This document shows, one piece after another, positions 51,507 to 63,978 of a DNA stretch of 64,000 nucleotides. Position 1 is the first letter of the stretch, and every line of letters starts with the position of its first letter. A model generated the notes under the pieces. It ran no database searches. It was not told where the DNA came from and saw only the letters and a program-made list of their open reading frames with translations. This stretch comes from Harmothoe impar (taxonomy: Eukaryota; Annelida; Polychaeta; Phyllodocida; Polynoidae): positions 38,868,904-38,932,903 of the forward strand of contig OX381709.1 of NCBI GenBank assembly GCA_947462335.1, written 5' to 3'. A program made the position numbers and the translations under genes.

Positions 51507-53385
51507 CTCAAAACATCAATCTCATATTTATTATTTCTATGGGAAAAAACATGCTGTTAGCTTCCGCCGACTGGTGTGCTCTGCGAATTCATCTATTCGA
51601 TTTTACGTTTTGACTGGGGGAAATATAGAAAGAAGATATGTATACACATACAGTAACATAGCTTCAAAGTTCTTTGGATATGTCAGACACACAGAGTATA
51701 TAAATATTATATATGATATATATCCCTCTTAAACTCCTAAACTATCTGGATTTAAAGTTATGTATGTTAGAGATTTCCCTTTACGAAGATAAAGCAACTC
51801 TTCAAACTGCATTGCTGAGGATGTTCGTTAACACCTGAATGCTACCTTTCACTCTTAAAATCGTTCTTGGGTCTTTGAACCTCCTGGATGTGAAGACGAT
51901 AGATAGTAGGAAGTACAAAAGGGCTTAGCGTTGTACCAATAGATCAAATAGAATTTTAAAACGTGTGCCCATTTCCATACAAATGAGCACTAGCTAACAT
52001 TTAACATCTAAGCATTTTGTACTCATGAGAAATAAATCCCGTACAAAGGAATTGATCTATACACGTCTTTGCTCTCTTATATCTTCCCGGTATATCTCAC
52101 ACATCTCTTCTGCTTGTTATTTAACAATTTCATTTCATTTCCCATCGCTCTGCCTTTATTATTTTACTACACTAGCCTATGGTTCATGGCTTAGCCCTTG
52201 ATTAATATTCGTACCACCGGAAATGAATATAAGCCCATATCATATATCTCGGGATTTATGCAACATAAACATATATACTCGCATGGTTAATTGTGATCAC
52301 AACCACAGAATATATGGCCGGGTATAACATCCCACTGTCTTCCATTTATTGAGACTGCTGTGTTGTTCTCTTGGCATCAACTAAATCATATGAGTATTGA
52401 AATATTGAAGATGTCTAAATAGGTATAATTTCTGGTGTTCTTCCTGAGGGTGCTCTCTCAAAGCAATTAATTGAACGCACCTCCTGTCATAACACCGCCA
52501 TCCTTATCTCGTTATCTAAGTGTTGTCGAGTAGCATAGCCCTGCCTGCTCACCTCGGCCTTGTAATCTGCGATTATATTATTACAATGATTACCCAACCC
52601 TACCGGAGTCTACCACAGCACAACCAGAGCAACCAGAGACCTGTGACGCTAGATGTACCCTGGGACTTAAACCTTACTTAACACCATGGAGTAGAGGTGG
52701 TGCATTAATACCTAATTAGTAGGAATAGTGTATTAAGGGATTTTATAAATCTAGTGTCCACTGAAAGTGGGATTGGCATATAGGTATATTATGGCTCCGA
52801 CCTGTACATTGCTTCAGGAGTGACGTACATCATTTCTCCCTTGTCTTAAAATACCCTCCCCCTTATATAAAGGGGCAACACTCTGTGAGGGGGAGATGCA
52901 GGTGAGTGTGCAAGAAAAATGCCCTATAGCAGAAACAATAGTCCCATACCCATGAGCGCATTAGGGTATTCTCACCCGGAGGCTAGAAGTAAAGAATGGG
53001 AGCGGCCTGGCGTGACAATAAGAAATGAATATATACGGGATAGGGCCAATCAATATCTCTCTATACTGTTACACGATCTAAGGTATCTTATGCCGTAGGC
53101 TGAGGCAGCATTCCTCGGCGAGCTGCTCACCTGAGAGGTATATACCTCCTCTGTATACCTTATTACACTCCTCGCCACTGAGCCTCACCTTCGGCACCAA
53201 ACAGGGCCATGAAGCCCCTACAAGATACCTGGAGTACTACCTTGTTATAAAACCTGTAGTCATTCTAAGCAGCTAATAGGGTTCTACCTTTTTTTCTACA
53301 ATAGGTACCATTCCTAGCATGCCCCACACGCTATGTCAATTCCAGATGTGTATTGTCTCCAGTGATGTATGGATACCATGATATG

Positions 53386-53430
53386 CCCCCCCCCCCCCAC
53401 TCCCCCCCCCCCCCCCCCACACACACACTC
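53386..53430. repeat. C homopolymer and CA repeat
   Basis: Two long C runs separated by ACT, followed by a short ACACAC run. Similar G or C runs of ten or more occur near 37470, 39330, 41943, 42742, 57967, 58190 and 62270. Confidence 0.9.
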
Positions 53431-54917
53431 AACCACAGCCCCACCCATCCCCATCCGGAGGACTTCCCACCTGAGCAACAATCGATCCTAGTACATCATA
53501 GACATACGTCAGCACACACAAACACCCTGCCTCACACTATAGACATTAGCTGTATATCTTCAATATGGCCAGGCAGCCCGCACCTTATACAAATACATGC
53601 CCTCTGCACGCAAGGCCAACCTTCCCTCCAGGTGTGGAAACACTGACACACCTGGTCAGCTCCTCCAGTAACCAGAGACAGAATTAGACAAGGTCAGGAA
53701 AGCCAATACCTGTAGTAGACGAGTAGCACACATCGTACCTGAGCTTTTACTCATATATACTATATACATACACGCAGCTAGTGTCTAACGGATGTCCCCT
53801 GGATGGCCCCTTAGACAAAGGGGCATTTCACAGTATTCAGTTGTAGCATGACAGTTGTAGGTTGTGCAAAACTCTAATCAGCCGCCTGTCATCCCCACTC
53901 AGGTTTCTGCTCATGAAGCGAGCCGCTCGGGGAGCTGCTCCGTGTTTGTGGTACTACCTGCATACGGAGATAATTGGCATGGTATTGCCAGCTGCAACAA
54001 GCGTGGCATACTAAGTGGGTAGGACATTGTGAACAAGGTGTGTGTTTTACCAGAAGGTTACACATCTATTTTACACGTGTAAAGGGAAATGTCTGCTATC
54101 TGCAATTCTATGCAAGTTGTTTACTCACTCTCAGAAAACTAAATTGGGTATCATTAAAAAAGAGCGTCTATTGTACCCCCACTGTAAGCTGCTACATTCA
54201 TTTGGGATAAGATCAACCACTTTAAGTCAGAGGAATCACAGCCTTTTGGAAAGTGTTTGTAAAGAATTACCTTCTATTGTATGATGACACTAATATTATA
54301 TACTCGCATTATTATTGCTTATTACATACCGTATAGTAATTGATTCATAAATATAGCTGGTGAACAATGTATCAGTGACGTCTGAATAGGTTGCTCACCA
54401 TTTCCTCGTATTACAACTGATTCTGGCACTGAATTGACGTCAATGCACCCAAACCTTATAGCTGAGGCTTCTGCAATTGAATGCTGTCAACCACACTTAA
54501 ATAAGCAATACGTAGGTGAAATGCAGGATCCACGGAGCTGCTATGATAGGTAATGGGGAAATTGTTGTTTTTTTCTTTTCATTTCTATCCCGCAGATTCA
54601 GAAATGTTCAGCTTTGCGTCAATGACCGAGCCATATTTGCACATATCGAGCCCACTTACTTTCTCTGGCCATTCTCTGTCACTAATATTTCTGATTTGGG
54701 TTTCTTCAAATATAACCAGGAAATAACTTGTAAGGGCATCGGAAGTGTAGATTAATATGTGGTTAAGTATACAGGTTTTACATGACATCCCACGCACCAG
54801 GGGCCCTCAAGGCCCCCGCGGACTACTTTGGAACAGGAAATTAATCAGTGGACCCTCTGAGTATTATTTGCTCTTCGACTGTGCTGAGACAGAAGTATGC
54901 ATTACCAGTAGACATCT

Positions 54918-54957
54918 ATATCTATATCTATAATATATCTATATCTATATCTATATA
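54918..54957. repeat. TATATC microsatellite
   Basis: Imperfect run of six-base TATATC units. Confidence 0.85.
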
Positions 54958-56033
54958 GTGAAGTGACCACATGTGGGCCATGACTTAAACAGTGTCGTAT
55001 ATATTGCATTTACACAATCTACCTCATTCCTTAAGTCGGATTTAGCACAGATTAAGAGTACTATTCATTAGCTAATTGCATCATAATGCCGATATTGATT
55101 TATTACTTATCACCACCTTTGCACACCTGATTAGGGGTAGCATCCTCGAATCTTATATAATAACATAAGGTATTATGAGCGTGTACTTTGATATTATCCA
55201 AGAGATGCCTCCCAAACAACAGGGGTGTGAAAGATTTATTTCATTATCAATATTGTAGACGTCGGTTTAAAGAGGACTGTTACTGGTAAGGACGATCTGT
55301 GAGTGTGTGCCTGGGTACTTTCTGATTTGAAGAAGAGAACAGCTCCGATAGAGACCATTCAGATCAGTTTGAGCAATAAATCTGAATTACTATGAGGTAT
55401 ACCATTAAATCACCCACAGCTTACAAACACTTCCTATACGTTTTACATATAGGCCTAGACGAAAACGCGTCAGCGCGGAGCAGGGGAGGGGGTCTCGAGT
55501 GGTATAGATCAAAATGCTGAGTTGCTAAAAGGCCCTGGTGGGTGGTGGGTGGTGCCAGCCATGTACTTGTTTCATGGTTCATGAGGTTCAAGCGTTTTGG
55601 TGGCGGTACGATGGCAGCAGTCCTCGTCCTCTGCACGTGATCGTCTACGGGAACATGTGATCGATACATAACGGGGGTTGGAGCACCTGGGTGGTAATAG
55701 GTGTATATAGGGATAGTGTGTATGCATGGGGGTGGGGGTATGGGTGGGGCTATAGCACTGGATGACATGAGTTATCGGTTTAATCACTACCGCCAATTAT
55801 CGACATATGGACTGATGGGCCGTGGAGTGGCAAGGACAACGTCTTACACAGCCACCACCACACCATGTCAGATACATCAAGATCCACATTAGGGATCGCC
55901 TCCCCATCAAAGGCACATTAGAAAAAGGGACATATTGAAAGCATCCCCTCTCAGCGCCATCCGCCCCTGCTATCAATAGACCAGTCAAGTGCAGACCTAA
56001 ACCCCTCTATATATCATATATACATCTATAATG

Positions 56034-56878
56034 TACACTGTAAGAAGTTACTGTATTTAAACAGCACAATGTGCTGTACATTTACAGCACTGTTTGCTGT
56101 AGTTGGTATTACAGCACTATTTGCTGTATAATTACAGCATTATGTACTGTACATCGGGTCTCCGGCAATGTTGCTGTACATTTACAGTACATTGTGCTGT
56201 AGATTTCCGCCACTAGGTGGCAGCAGTAGACCATTTCTGTATTAATTATTCCACCCAACTCTTTCCCGAGTCAAATAAAACCTCACAAACTCTCAAGACA
56301 TCGTAGAATAAGAATGGATGAGAGAGACTGAATGCAGTTATCATGAAGTGTATTGATATTTGCATAATTGTGTTGAATAATACAAAAAAACAGCAAAAGT
56401 ATAGAATAGACACCACATTGGTGGGAAAAGTTAAATGCTTAAGTGCCCGGACTGGGGAAAAGCTGGTATCACATACGGTTCAGCTGTATTGAAGCAGGAT
56501 TAAACCATTACTTTGTGTAGTGTGTATTATCCTAGCTGAGATTGAACTATTATGCAGGAAAGTACTCTCCATGCATGCGTATTAATTGATATAAATTGAT
56601 GAGAACAACAATATGAAACCTACAGTAGAACTTTACAGCACCCGGTTGCTGTACATGTACAGCAAAATCTACTGGAACAAAAGTTGCCAGCAACTTTTGC
56701 TGTAGATGTACAGTAGAAGTTGCTGTAAATTTACAGTAGAAGTTGCTGTAAATTTACAGTAGAAGTTGCTGTAAATTTACAGCAAGTCAGTTGCTGTACA
56801 CCTACAGCAAAATCTACTGGAACAAAAGTTGCCAGCAACTTTTGCTGTAGGTGTACAGTACTTACTTCTTACAGTGTA
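56034..56878. mobile_element. 845-bp palindrome-rich MITE with TACACTGTAAGAAGT termini
   Basis: The ends are 15-bp inverted repeats (TACACTGTAAGAAGT at 56034-56048 and its complement ending at 56878). The interior is built of ACAGCA/TGCTGTA words in both orientations. Three direct 23-bp copies of an ACAGTAGAAGTTGCTGTAAA unit lie at 56710-56778. Two copies of a hairpin around ACTGGAACAAAAGTTGCCAG (about 56655-56714 and 56797-56856) are also present. No transposase is encoded, so it is non-autonomous. Confidence 0.85.
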
Positions 56879-57948
56879 TACTATTAAATCTATACAAACC
56901 CGATCCCCCTATTTCTTTCTCCGTTTAAAATAAAATACTTTGATTGTGAAATTAATTCGCACCATAAATAACCCTCCATCTGTATCGGTAAACAATTTGA
57001 TATAGAGGTGTGTTTCTTCTTGTGTGTGTGTCTTTATTCTTTCCCCCGCCCTCAAAAGTACAGGTGACCTTCATCAAAGGTTTTTACCCACCCACACAGC
57101 CAGACAAACTCCCTCGGCACTCAACGCTAGACGTTACATCAACTTTTCTATAAAGGAAGTTTGAAATAGAATCGTTTATGCGACATCAGATCTTTGTGTT
57201 TACACAGACATTCACTTGGCCACACAGACATATTAGTTTGATTAACATTGATATCATTGTTAGTAATATCAATAAGTGAAATTACTGACAAGCAGACTCT
57301 TTATGATTGCTAGACTTCTGCTGCTCTGATTAAATCGCTGAGCTATCATTGTGAGCTGAAATGAACAATATCAGATTGACTCAAAAAGTCTGTGCTACCA
57401 TCTCATTTCTACCCATTTTGAGCCTTAGATTATGATAATTGTGCCTTGCATATAATCATATATGTTGTTGTTCTTTCTATGCATCAAAAATAAATTGCAC
57501 TGGCTCTACCACACATATTTATGCACGGAGTGTACAAAGCGTTTACCAAAGAAACGAGCAACTCATTGCCTCCGTATTAGGACAGGGTAACTGGAGACCC
57601 GATTCCCACATAAGGAAAGAGCACAGCTCCATCGGGACGTCCTTTCTTGTGTGTCTTTCCTAATGTAAATTAATCTGATGTCCGCATGTCTACAGCGCAC
57701 TATATAAGGACATGCTTACATGTGGACGAGAAGTCTTATTTTCATATTAAGAAAGTGAACTTCGCTACATTACAATATGATGAAATATTACGCAACGCTA
57801 CGACACTTGTATACAGTCCACGGGGTCCCCAATGCAGCCATCCGAGCTGCTCTGCTCCTGAATGGCGAGCAACATTATCTCAATTCCCAATTGGAAAGAC
57901 AGTAGTTAGACAGTGTGTACATGTATGAGCAGCACAGGTTAGAGATTG

Positions 57949-58233
57949 CAGTGGCGTAGGAAAAGGTGGGGGGGGGGGGGGGGGTGGGCAATCACTAAGG
58001 ACTTCCAATGTAAATCACACAATTTCAATTCCTTGCCTCTCCCGCATAGGGGAAAATGGGGGCAGAGGGGCATGGACCCCCCTATCAGAACTAAAAGGGG
58101 CTCAAATACTACTTTGCTATACAGTTTCAATATAAGGGTGTATATGCTACATCATGCATAAAAGCCGATGCTGAAACTTGAATGGAGTGCCCCCCCCCCC
58201 CCCCACAATGAAGATTTGCTTCCTACGCCTCTG
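57949..58233. mobile_element. 285-bp MITE, CAGTGGCGTAGGAA termini with 5-bp target duplication
   Basis: The left terminus CAGTGGCGTAGGAA (57949-57962) and the right terminus TTCCTACGCCTCTG (58220-58233) are inverted repeats with one mismatch. The pentamer GATTG flanks both sides (57944-57948 and 58234-58238). Long G and C runs lie just inside the two ends. There is no coding capacity. Confidence 0.85.
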
Positions 58234-58239
58234 GATTGG

Positions 58240-58885
58240 TGCGGGGAGCAGCGTGAGTGAGCCCGTGCATGTAGTGTATACACATGTAGCATGTATATAA
58301 GCATGTCTTTGCATGTCATAAAATCTGTAAAGTAGACACATTGGACAAGAAGCGCAAGCATAGTCTCATATGTATCATGTGGAAGAAGGCACATAGTGGC
58401 GAAGCCCTGGAACAGAGAAGAGTAAGAACTAGGGGTGATTTGAAAATCAGGTTTGCCCAACGAAGGGCCAAAACTAGTTTCTACGAGAAATCTCCCTACT
58501 ACAGGGGAGTGAAATTATGGGATAAGTTAGACAAGGAAACCCAAAAGCAAACCACACTACGCAAATTCAAGACAGCCATTAACAAGCTGCCTGGCATCTT
58601 TCTCTAGTGTCCTTAATTGTCTTCGCCGCTGTGGGTCCTCCTTATATCTTCACCCTATAATAATCTATGTGATTGTTGCTTATTTGCTGACATATAAAAC
58701 ATATTATGTTCTCTGATTCTTGTTATTATCATAGGCAGCATCATCGCCGCTGCATTATCATCCAGCATTGATAGTATTTAAGAGCACCGTAGTTTGAATA
58801 GCCAATTGTAATTTCATCTACGTGTGCGCTGAAAAAAGTCCTGTGGGACTAGCAGTGCAATAAATAATCTAATCTAATCTAATGT
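58240..58885 (+). mobile_element. 5'-truncated non-LTR (LINE) retrotransposon, 3' end
   Basis: Contains the C-terminal tail of a LINE reverse-transcriptase protein (58323-58607), a 3' untranslated part of about 250 bases, and a terminal run of TAATC/ATCTA repeats (about 58860-58883). This is the pattern of LINEs that end in a short tandem repeat rather than poly(A). The 5' end is missing and lies next to the MITE at 57949-58233. Confidence 0.8.
58323..58607 (+). pseudogene. C-terminal fragment of LINE reverse-transcriptase polyprotein
   Basis: About 94 residues ending at a TAG stop. The segment around LDKKRKHSLICIMWKKAHSG, followed by VRTRGDLKIRF and then KSPYYRGVKLWDKLDKETQK and LRKFKTAINKL, has the order and wording of the extreme C-terminus of many animal non-LTR reverse transcriptases. 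That C-terminal tail is basic and contains a YRG--LW motif. The catalytic FADD-type domain and the endonuclease are absent, so this cannot encode an active enzyme. The frame remains open a little upstream of 58323 but the similarity fades. No intact copy is present in the window. Confidence 0.8.
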
Positions 58886-60090
58886 CAGCATACCTACTGG
58901 AGGTACATGGAGCTTCAGTGGGTTGGGGTGCGAAAGGGAATGGCTGAGTAGGTACCATTTTCTTAAGTCAGTGAGCAATTCAAACAAATGAGTGTCCCAG
59001 GTGCATTGGGTTCCCTGCTCGTGACTAGGCATTGACCTGCTCGGAGTAGGTCAGGTGGGTGATGACCACAGGCGCCTGAGTTGCTCCATCTCTGTGAGCA
59101 GCTCCGGCCGAGAGGCCAGCCCCAAGCAGCCTACAGGGCTAGGTTCATGCTCTTGTTGTATCGACCCATAATTGCCTGGTTGCCATTTATCACTGAACAT
59201 GCGATCGCCCGCTCCTGAACCTCTTATAGGGGGTGAGCTAATGCATTTGGAAATACCCTTGGCTTCATCCCAGGCTAGATGTTGAAGGTCAGATCTGAGC
59301 TGCCTCGGGAGTGATCCAACCCTAGCTGGCGTGGCCCTCCACTCACCCGCTTGTATATGTCTACACACCCTTTGTGTCTTGTAGATTAGAACACTTCATG
59401 GGAATGGAACAACCTTTATCATCTGAGAGAAAATACCTCTATCGCTACCTATGGCTACTGCTTTTGCATGTGCCTTCGGCTCAAGAAATGGCCCTTCTTT
59501 CGTGGAGAGCTGGCTCGAATGACATTTGCAGTCGCATTTCAACCCCGCCATTTCACTGCAGACTGGCATTAGTGCTGGCCCTAATCTAAAGCATTTATAG
59601 GTCTAGTGATCTTTAAAACAGACCTCATACATGTATATGTCACGAGCCTAGCATTGTTGTGAGCAAGTCATGAGCAGATGGAGATGTTGTACACAGTAAA
59701 GGAGAGTTGCGACAACAGTTACTAGCTTCATAGCCCCTCATACACATTTGATACCTTCACAAAGTGAAGTGATGCTCAGAAGCTAGCCCCAGGAAGAGAC
59801 CTGTGTGGTGAGGCTGGGAATGCTGGGGGACAGGCGGGGTGTGCTGTGACTTATGTTACTGCTGCTCCCAGGGGTAGGAGGACACGGGAGGGGAAGGGAG
59901 AAGGAGGCAGATGTTGTTTGTTGGACCTGGCGGCGACACTAGCCGCGTCAGGTTTCGCCAAAAGACAGGATTCAGGAAGAAACCACCAGCTGCTCCCCTT
60001 GGCCAGGTCCAGTATCTCTCCTCACCCCCTGGCCTCTCACAGTAAAGCCCCCACCACAGGAGTAAACAGCAAGCGAGGAGAATACTGTAA

Positions 60091-60205
60091 CGCACTAATT
60101 CGTGTACCATCCGGATACATGAATGCAGCCTTGGTGGGTAACTTACCAGGGCTGCATTGAAACCTATACGGGTCATGGAAGCATTATGTGCCCCATAATG
60201 GGTTA
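60091..60205. mobile_element. MITE-like element, CCCTTTAAGG family, copy 7 (partial)
   Basis: Contains ATGAATGCAGCCTTGGTGGG, the inverse TTACCAGGGCTGCATTGAAA and a degraded CCCCATAATGGGTTAA right end. The left terminus is lost. Confidence 0.55.
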
Positions 60206-62192
60206 AATCTTTCTAATTAAATTACATTGAAACATGAAATTAGTATCTGTATAATGCATGGTTTTATGCGTGGAGGAGGCGGCTTATAAGTGTATTTACC
60301 GGTTAATTGCAGCCCTTTTCCGTTGTAATACAACTTGTCTCGGTGGGTTTCCATTGAAGCATAACACCCAATTAGCTGAGATAGTATGGCGGCCGTTGTA
60401 TAGAGTTGCAGCAAAATGTGTCTGAGCCAAAATGGCATGGTTTAAGCTTCTATACTAGCTATAGGGGCGTAATAGAGACTACCTGGGATCCATCCCAAGG
60501 TATCACACAAGTATGCAGTTACCTTCAGTATTTATAACATGGGTTAGTAGGTGTTTTCAATGTATGCGTCCATATAAATCCTTTAGTGTTAACAGGATTT
60601 GAAGCACAAACAATGGGGGTTATAGCTCTGCTGTGGAATGCTGTGGCATGGCCTATATTTTTTGTTGTAACCACAGCATCTTTAAATGATATTAAAGATT
60701 ACACCCAACGCCCCCTATCATGAAAAGTTGTTTACTGACTTGGGTCTTTTTGTTCCCCCTCTTTTTTCCCAAAACTTAAACACGCACAAAGGCGCGCTCA
60801 CCCGCCAGATTGAGAATAAATGACCATTTTATCCAGATCGATACCAGACCCTAGTTTTTATTAGCATTTGTTCTTACCACTTTATTTTTTTCCGTATAGG
60901 CTTTGAGAAATCATGGGTCGGTAGAAAAGGCTCATCTTTTCCCGTCTCCTCGATTAGTGGCCTAACACATTATGTTGACCTTTTCTAACGTGATGCCGTG
61001 GATTTGGAGGACAGGGGAGCTAATGTTTTAACTCCGTTTAATGGGGGAGGGAGGCTGGAAACATTGTGAAGTGCAAAGCACTACCTGTATACATGATAGA
61101 GGGTGGGGCGGGGGGTACACAGCAAATGTTGCGGCACTCACGCGAAAATCAACCAACTCCCGCCTGTCTTTTGTAAAATCCTATCAGTGGCTTCATCCAT
61201 TTATTGGGAGAGGAGGTGGCAGTGAAACAGCGCCAATGCATTGCTGTTGGATATGGGGCACGGCTCCTGCAAATGCCTTTTTATCTGAGTGGTATAATAA
61301 GAAGGCAAGTATTGTCTTGATATTTTTGACTGTTACCTGTCCAGATGGCTCAAACTGAAAATACTTGTGAGTGGGCGGGGGCTATCGAAGAAACAGAGTA
61401 GACCTCGCTAAATTGGTTCTGTGTCAATTCACTCAATTGGAATCATTTCCTATTTGTGTTCTCTCTACGCGTCAGTTTAACTGGTATGCCATAGTAACTG
61501 TGTGAACTAAAGTGTGGAAGGAGAGGGAGGGGCTATAGTTTTGACACGTCCCCTCTACGCCCTCCCACGCACCCTATACATTATCTGACCGCGACTTGTC
61601 AAATGTCCTTCAGAGAGGAAGTTCATACATAAGGGCAGGGGGGTGGAGGGGTGGAGGTGGGTGGAGGGTGGGGGGATCCAGCATCGGCTGTGCCTAATCC
61701 GCCGGTCAATTCATTTTGCGACCGGGGGGTTGGCGTCGATGGACCAGCGACCTGCTGGTGCCGCCGGACCATCTATCAATCAGGGGCGATGGAAGTAGTA
61801 GGGTACGGGCTGGTGGAGGGGGCCCTCTCACTGCTCCACACTACCCTGCCGTGTCCCCACCTTTCATGATAAGGTTACATCTCTTATCTGCACTCTCACC
61901 CATCTTAACAATGCAGTTCATGACACAGGGGTCTGGAAATCAATGGCCAATGCACATACACATGATTAAATGAAAAGCATCAACATTCAATTGGTCTGCC
62001 CCCAGGTTCCCACCTTTTACCACTGGTAGAGATTAACTGGTAGGGATTGCCCTTCTGAGGATGGGGGCAGCTTATTATCACCCAGTAAATCACTCACAAC
62101 CCTCTCGCGCCCTTCATATTGTTCATGTAGAGAGTTCTATAATCATCAAAACTTGCCTCATGCCTTGGCCGTGTAACAAAGAGAACAACATA

Positions 62193-62314
62193 CACAGGCA
62201 TACACTAAGTCCTAAACCTATGGGGGGGGGGAGAGGGGGAGCTGTGACATGCAGTATATATCTACACCAGCCCCCCCCCCCCCCCATAGGCTTAGGACTT
62301 AAAGTCCGCCTGTG
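62193..62314. mobile_element. 122-bp inverted-repeat element with G/C-run arms
   Basis: The left arm CACAGGC, then TAAGTCCTAAACCTATGG and a G run, is mirrored by a C run, CCATAGGCTTAGGACTTA and GCCTGTG. The arms are about 36 bp. It resembles a small MITE. The G and C runs would pair in the hairpin. Confidence 0.8.
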
Positions 62315-63289
62315 GCAACATACATGAGGTTACTTCTGAAAATAGCTTCCAAGGCAGAAGGATATGACGGCCGTTTTTTTGGACATGTTTGCATCAGATG
62401 CTGGCCGTTATAGACCTGGGCAGACGGTGAACAACAAGGGGCTGAGTGACAGCGTAATGGTCACCAGGAGTGGCCGTCAGAGATATACCGGTAAGCTAGG
62501 GAATGGACTGTGTATGTGAGAGGGGGTGGAGGCAGGGGTGTAGACGGGGTGTAGACGTCTGCCGTGGGGAAGAAGACCTACCCACAGATACAGAAGTAGA
62601 CAGACGGAGTGAGCATATACTCCCGCTGCACTCCGACATAATGCAATGACGCCACGCTAACAGACGGAAATTTGGGTGTTTGTCAGCCGCTTGACAAACA
62701 TCGATCGAGTTGGGGTAGTGGAGGGGGGTAGGGGGTAGGCCTACAGGGTGTCCTTACATCCCCCCCCCTCTACACACACACACACCCCAAGTCCCTCCAA
62801 GGTTGCAGCAGCGGCGACGTGGAGTAGCCATTACCTGGGGTTCCCAAAGATGACTTAAGTACACAGATATTAGCCATCCTTGGGCTAGCTGCCACCCGCG
62901 GCGGCCAGCCCATGGATCTCCTCATTAAGGCAACAGAAATAGCCGACAAGAAAATAAGCTGTATGTAAAGGACAAAAAAAGTGAGCTTAAAGAGAAAAAG
63001 AACGGGCAAAAAAGGGGGGCACAATCACTATGTTAAGTATGGGTTGGCTTGCATGTTCTGACATGATTGCCTGCCCGGACGGGGAGCCCGTCTCGGCATT
63101 TCAGCAAGCCGACCACGCAATCAGCAATATTCTATCGATCCTTGGGAAGCGGGGGGTGATGTGGTGTGGGGTGTTGGGATGGTGGGGGGTAGGGGGGGGG
63201 GATAAGGGCTGATGGCGTTGAAAGGGGTGTACGGCTAGGTGTGAGGGGAGTGTGAGGTAGTGGGTGTTGCGGATACGGGACCCGACGGG

Positions 63290-63390
63290 CGTCGACGACG
63301 AGCTGGCGGAACCGGAAGTCTCCGCCAAAGAGACCAGTAAACACTTCCGGAATTGACACTTCCCCTTGCCGGCTATATATCAAATTGCGC
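63290..63390 (-). promoter_or_regulatory. Possible promoter-like GC-rich stretch with ETS sites
   Basis: CpG-rich sequence with two ETS-type sites (CCGGAAGT at 63312-63319 and ACTTCCGG at 63343-63350) and a TATA-like CTATATATC at about 63373. No transcript evidence or linked first exon was found, so this is only a weak suggestion of a promoter for the channel gene or a neighbour. Confidence 0.25.
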
Positions 63391-63909
63391 GGCGACGCGG
63401 GTTGAAGTATAAGGCGCCCACAGAACGAACAATAGTTCAGTAATGCCTCCGGCCTCCATTAAAGGGGATAATCTATGTGTGTCATAAGCAGTACAAATTA
63501 CCCCTGTCAGCCTGTGATTCTGACAATGACTGTATCGGCGTTATGATTACCTTTATAACTCAAACACTTGCGGTTTCTCATATAAGTTTTGTATTGATAT
63601 TCATCCTATATAATTAGCTCATGGAAATTAGCAATATAAATAAAACACAATTATAGACATTGTCCGTAAGTCTAGACAGTTCTAGAAAGTTTAATGTCAG
63701 TAAACTATTTGAAAATGACCATCCAAACAAGGTTTGGCAAGCTCACGCTAGTTTGCTAGGATGAAATGGCACAACCATATTCATACACATACATAGCCCC
63801 TATCATGCCACACATTAACTTAAAATACTAATATGCATATTTGCACTTGACCATATAAACAGTGTGACTGACTGATGTGCAGGTATGATCCAACCCTTCA
63901 CTGTCACAG

Positions 63910-63978
63910 GTACCATGCACAAGGGTCCTCCAAAGTCGGTGAGGTCGGATTTGACATTGAGTATCAGCATGGTGACGT
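63910..63978 (+). other. Possible 69-bp exon of an unknown plus-strand gene
   Basis: Bounded by a TTCACTGTCACAG acceptor-like sequence and a perfect GTAAGT donor. Two of three frames are open; one reads TMHKGPPKSVRSDLTLSISM and another YHAQGSSKVGEVGFDIEYQH. I recognise neither. Chance is a real possibility. Confidence 0.2.

Noticed and set aside
11010..59100. Recurring GAGCTGCTCAC/GAGCAGCTC words (e.g. 14288, 44838, 45940, 53120, 59095)
   Set aside because: Short and partly palindromic, with no shared flanks, so they may recur by chance.
59051..59368. Minus-strand frame with RMF-like residues, considered as HCN N-terminal exon
   Set aside because: Only three residues match and the rest is unrelated.
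62770..63024. Minus-strand open frame upstream of the HCN exons, considered as the N-terminal exon
   Set aside because: It lacks the conserved residues that precede S1 in HCN channels, and no donor with the right phase was recognised.
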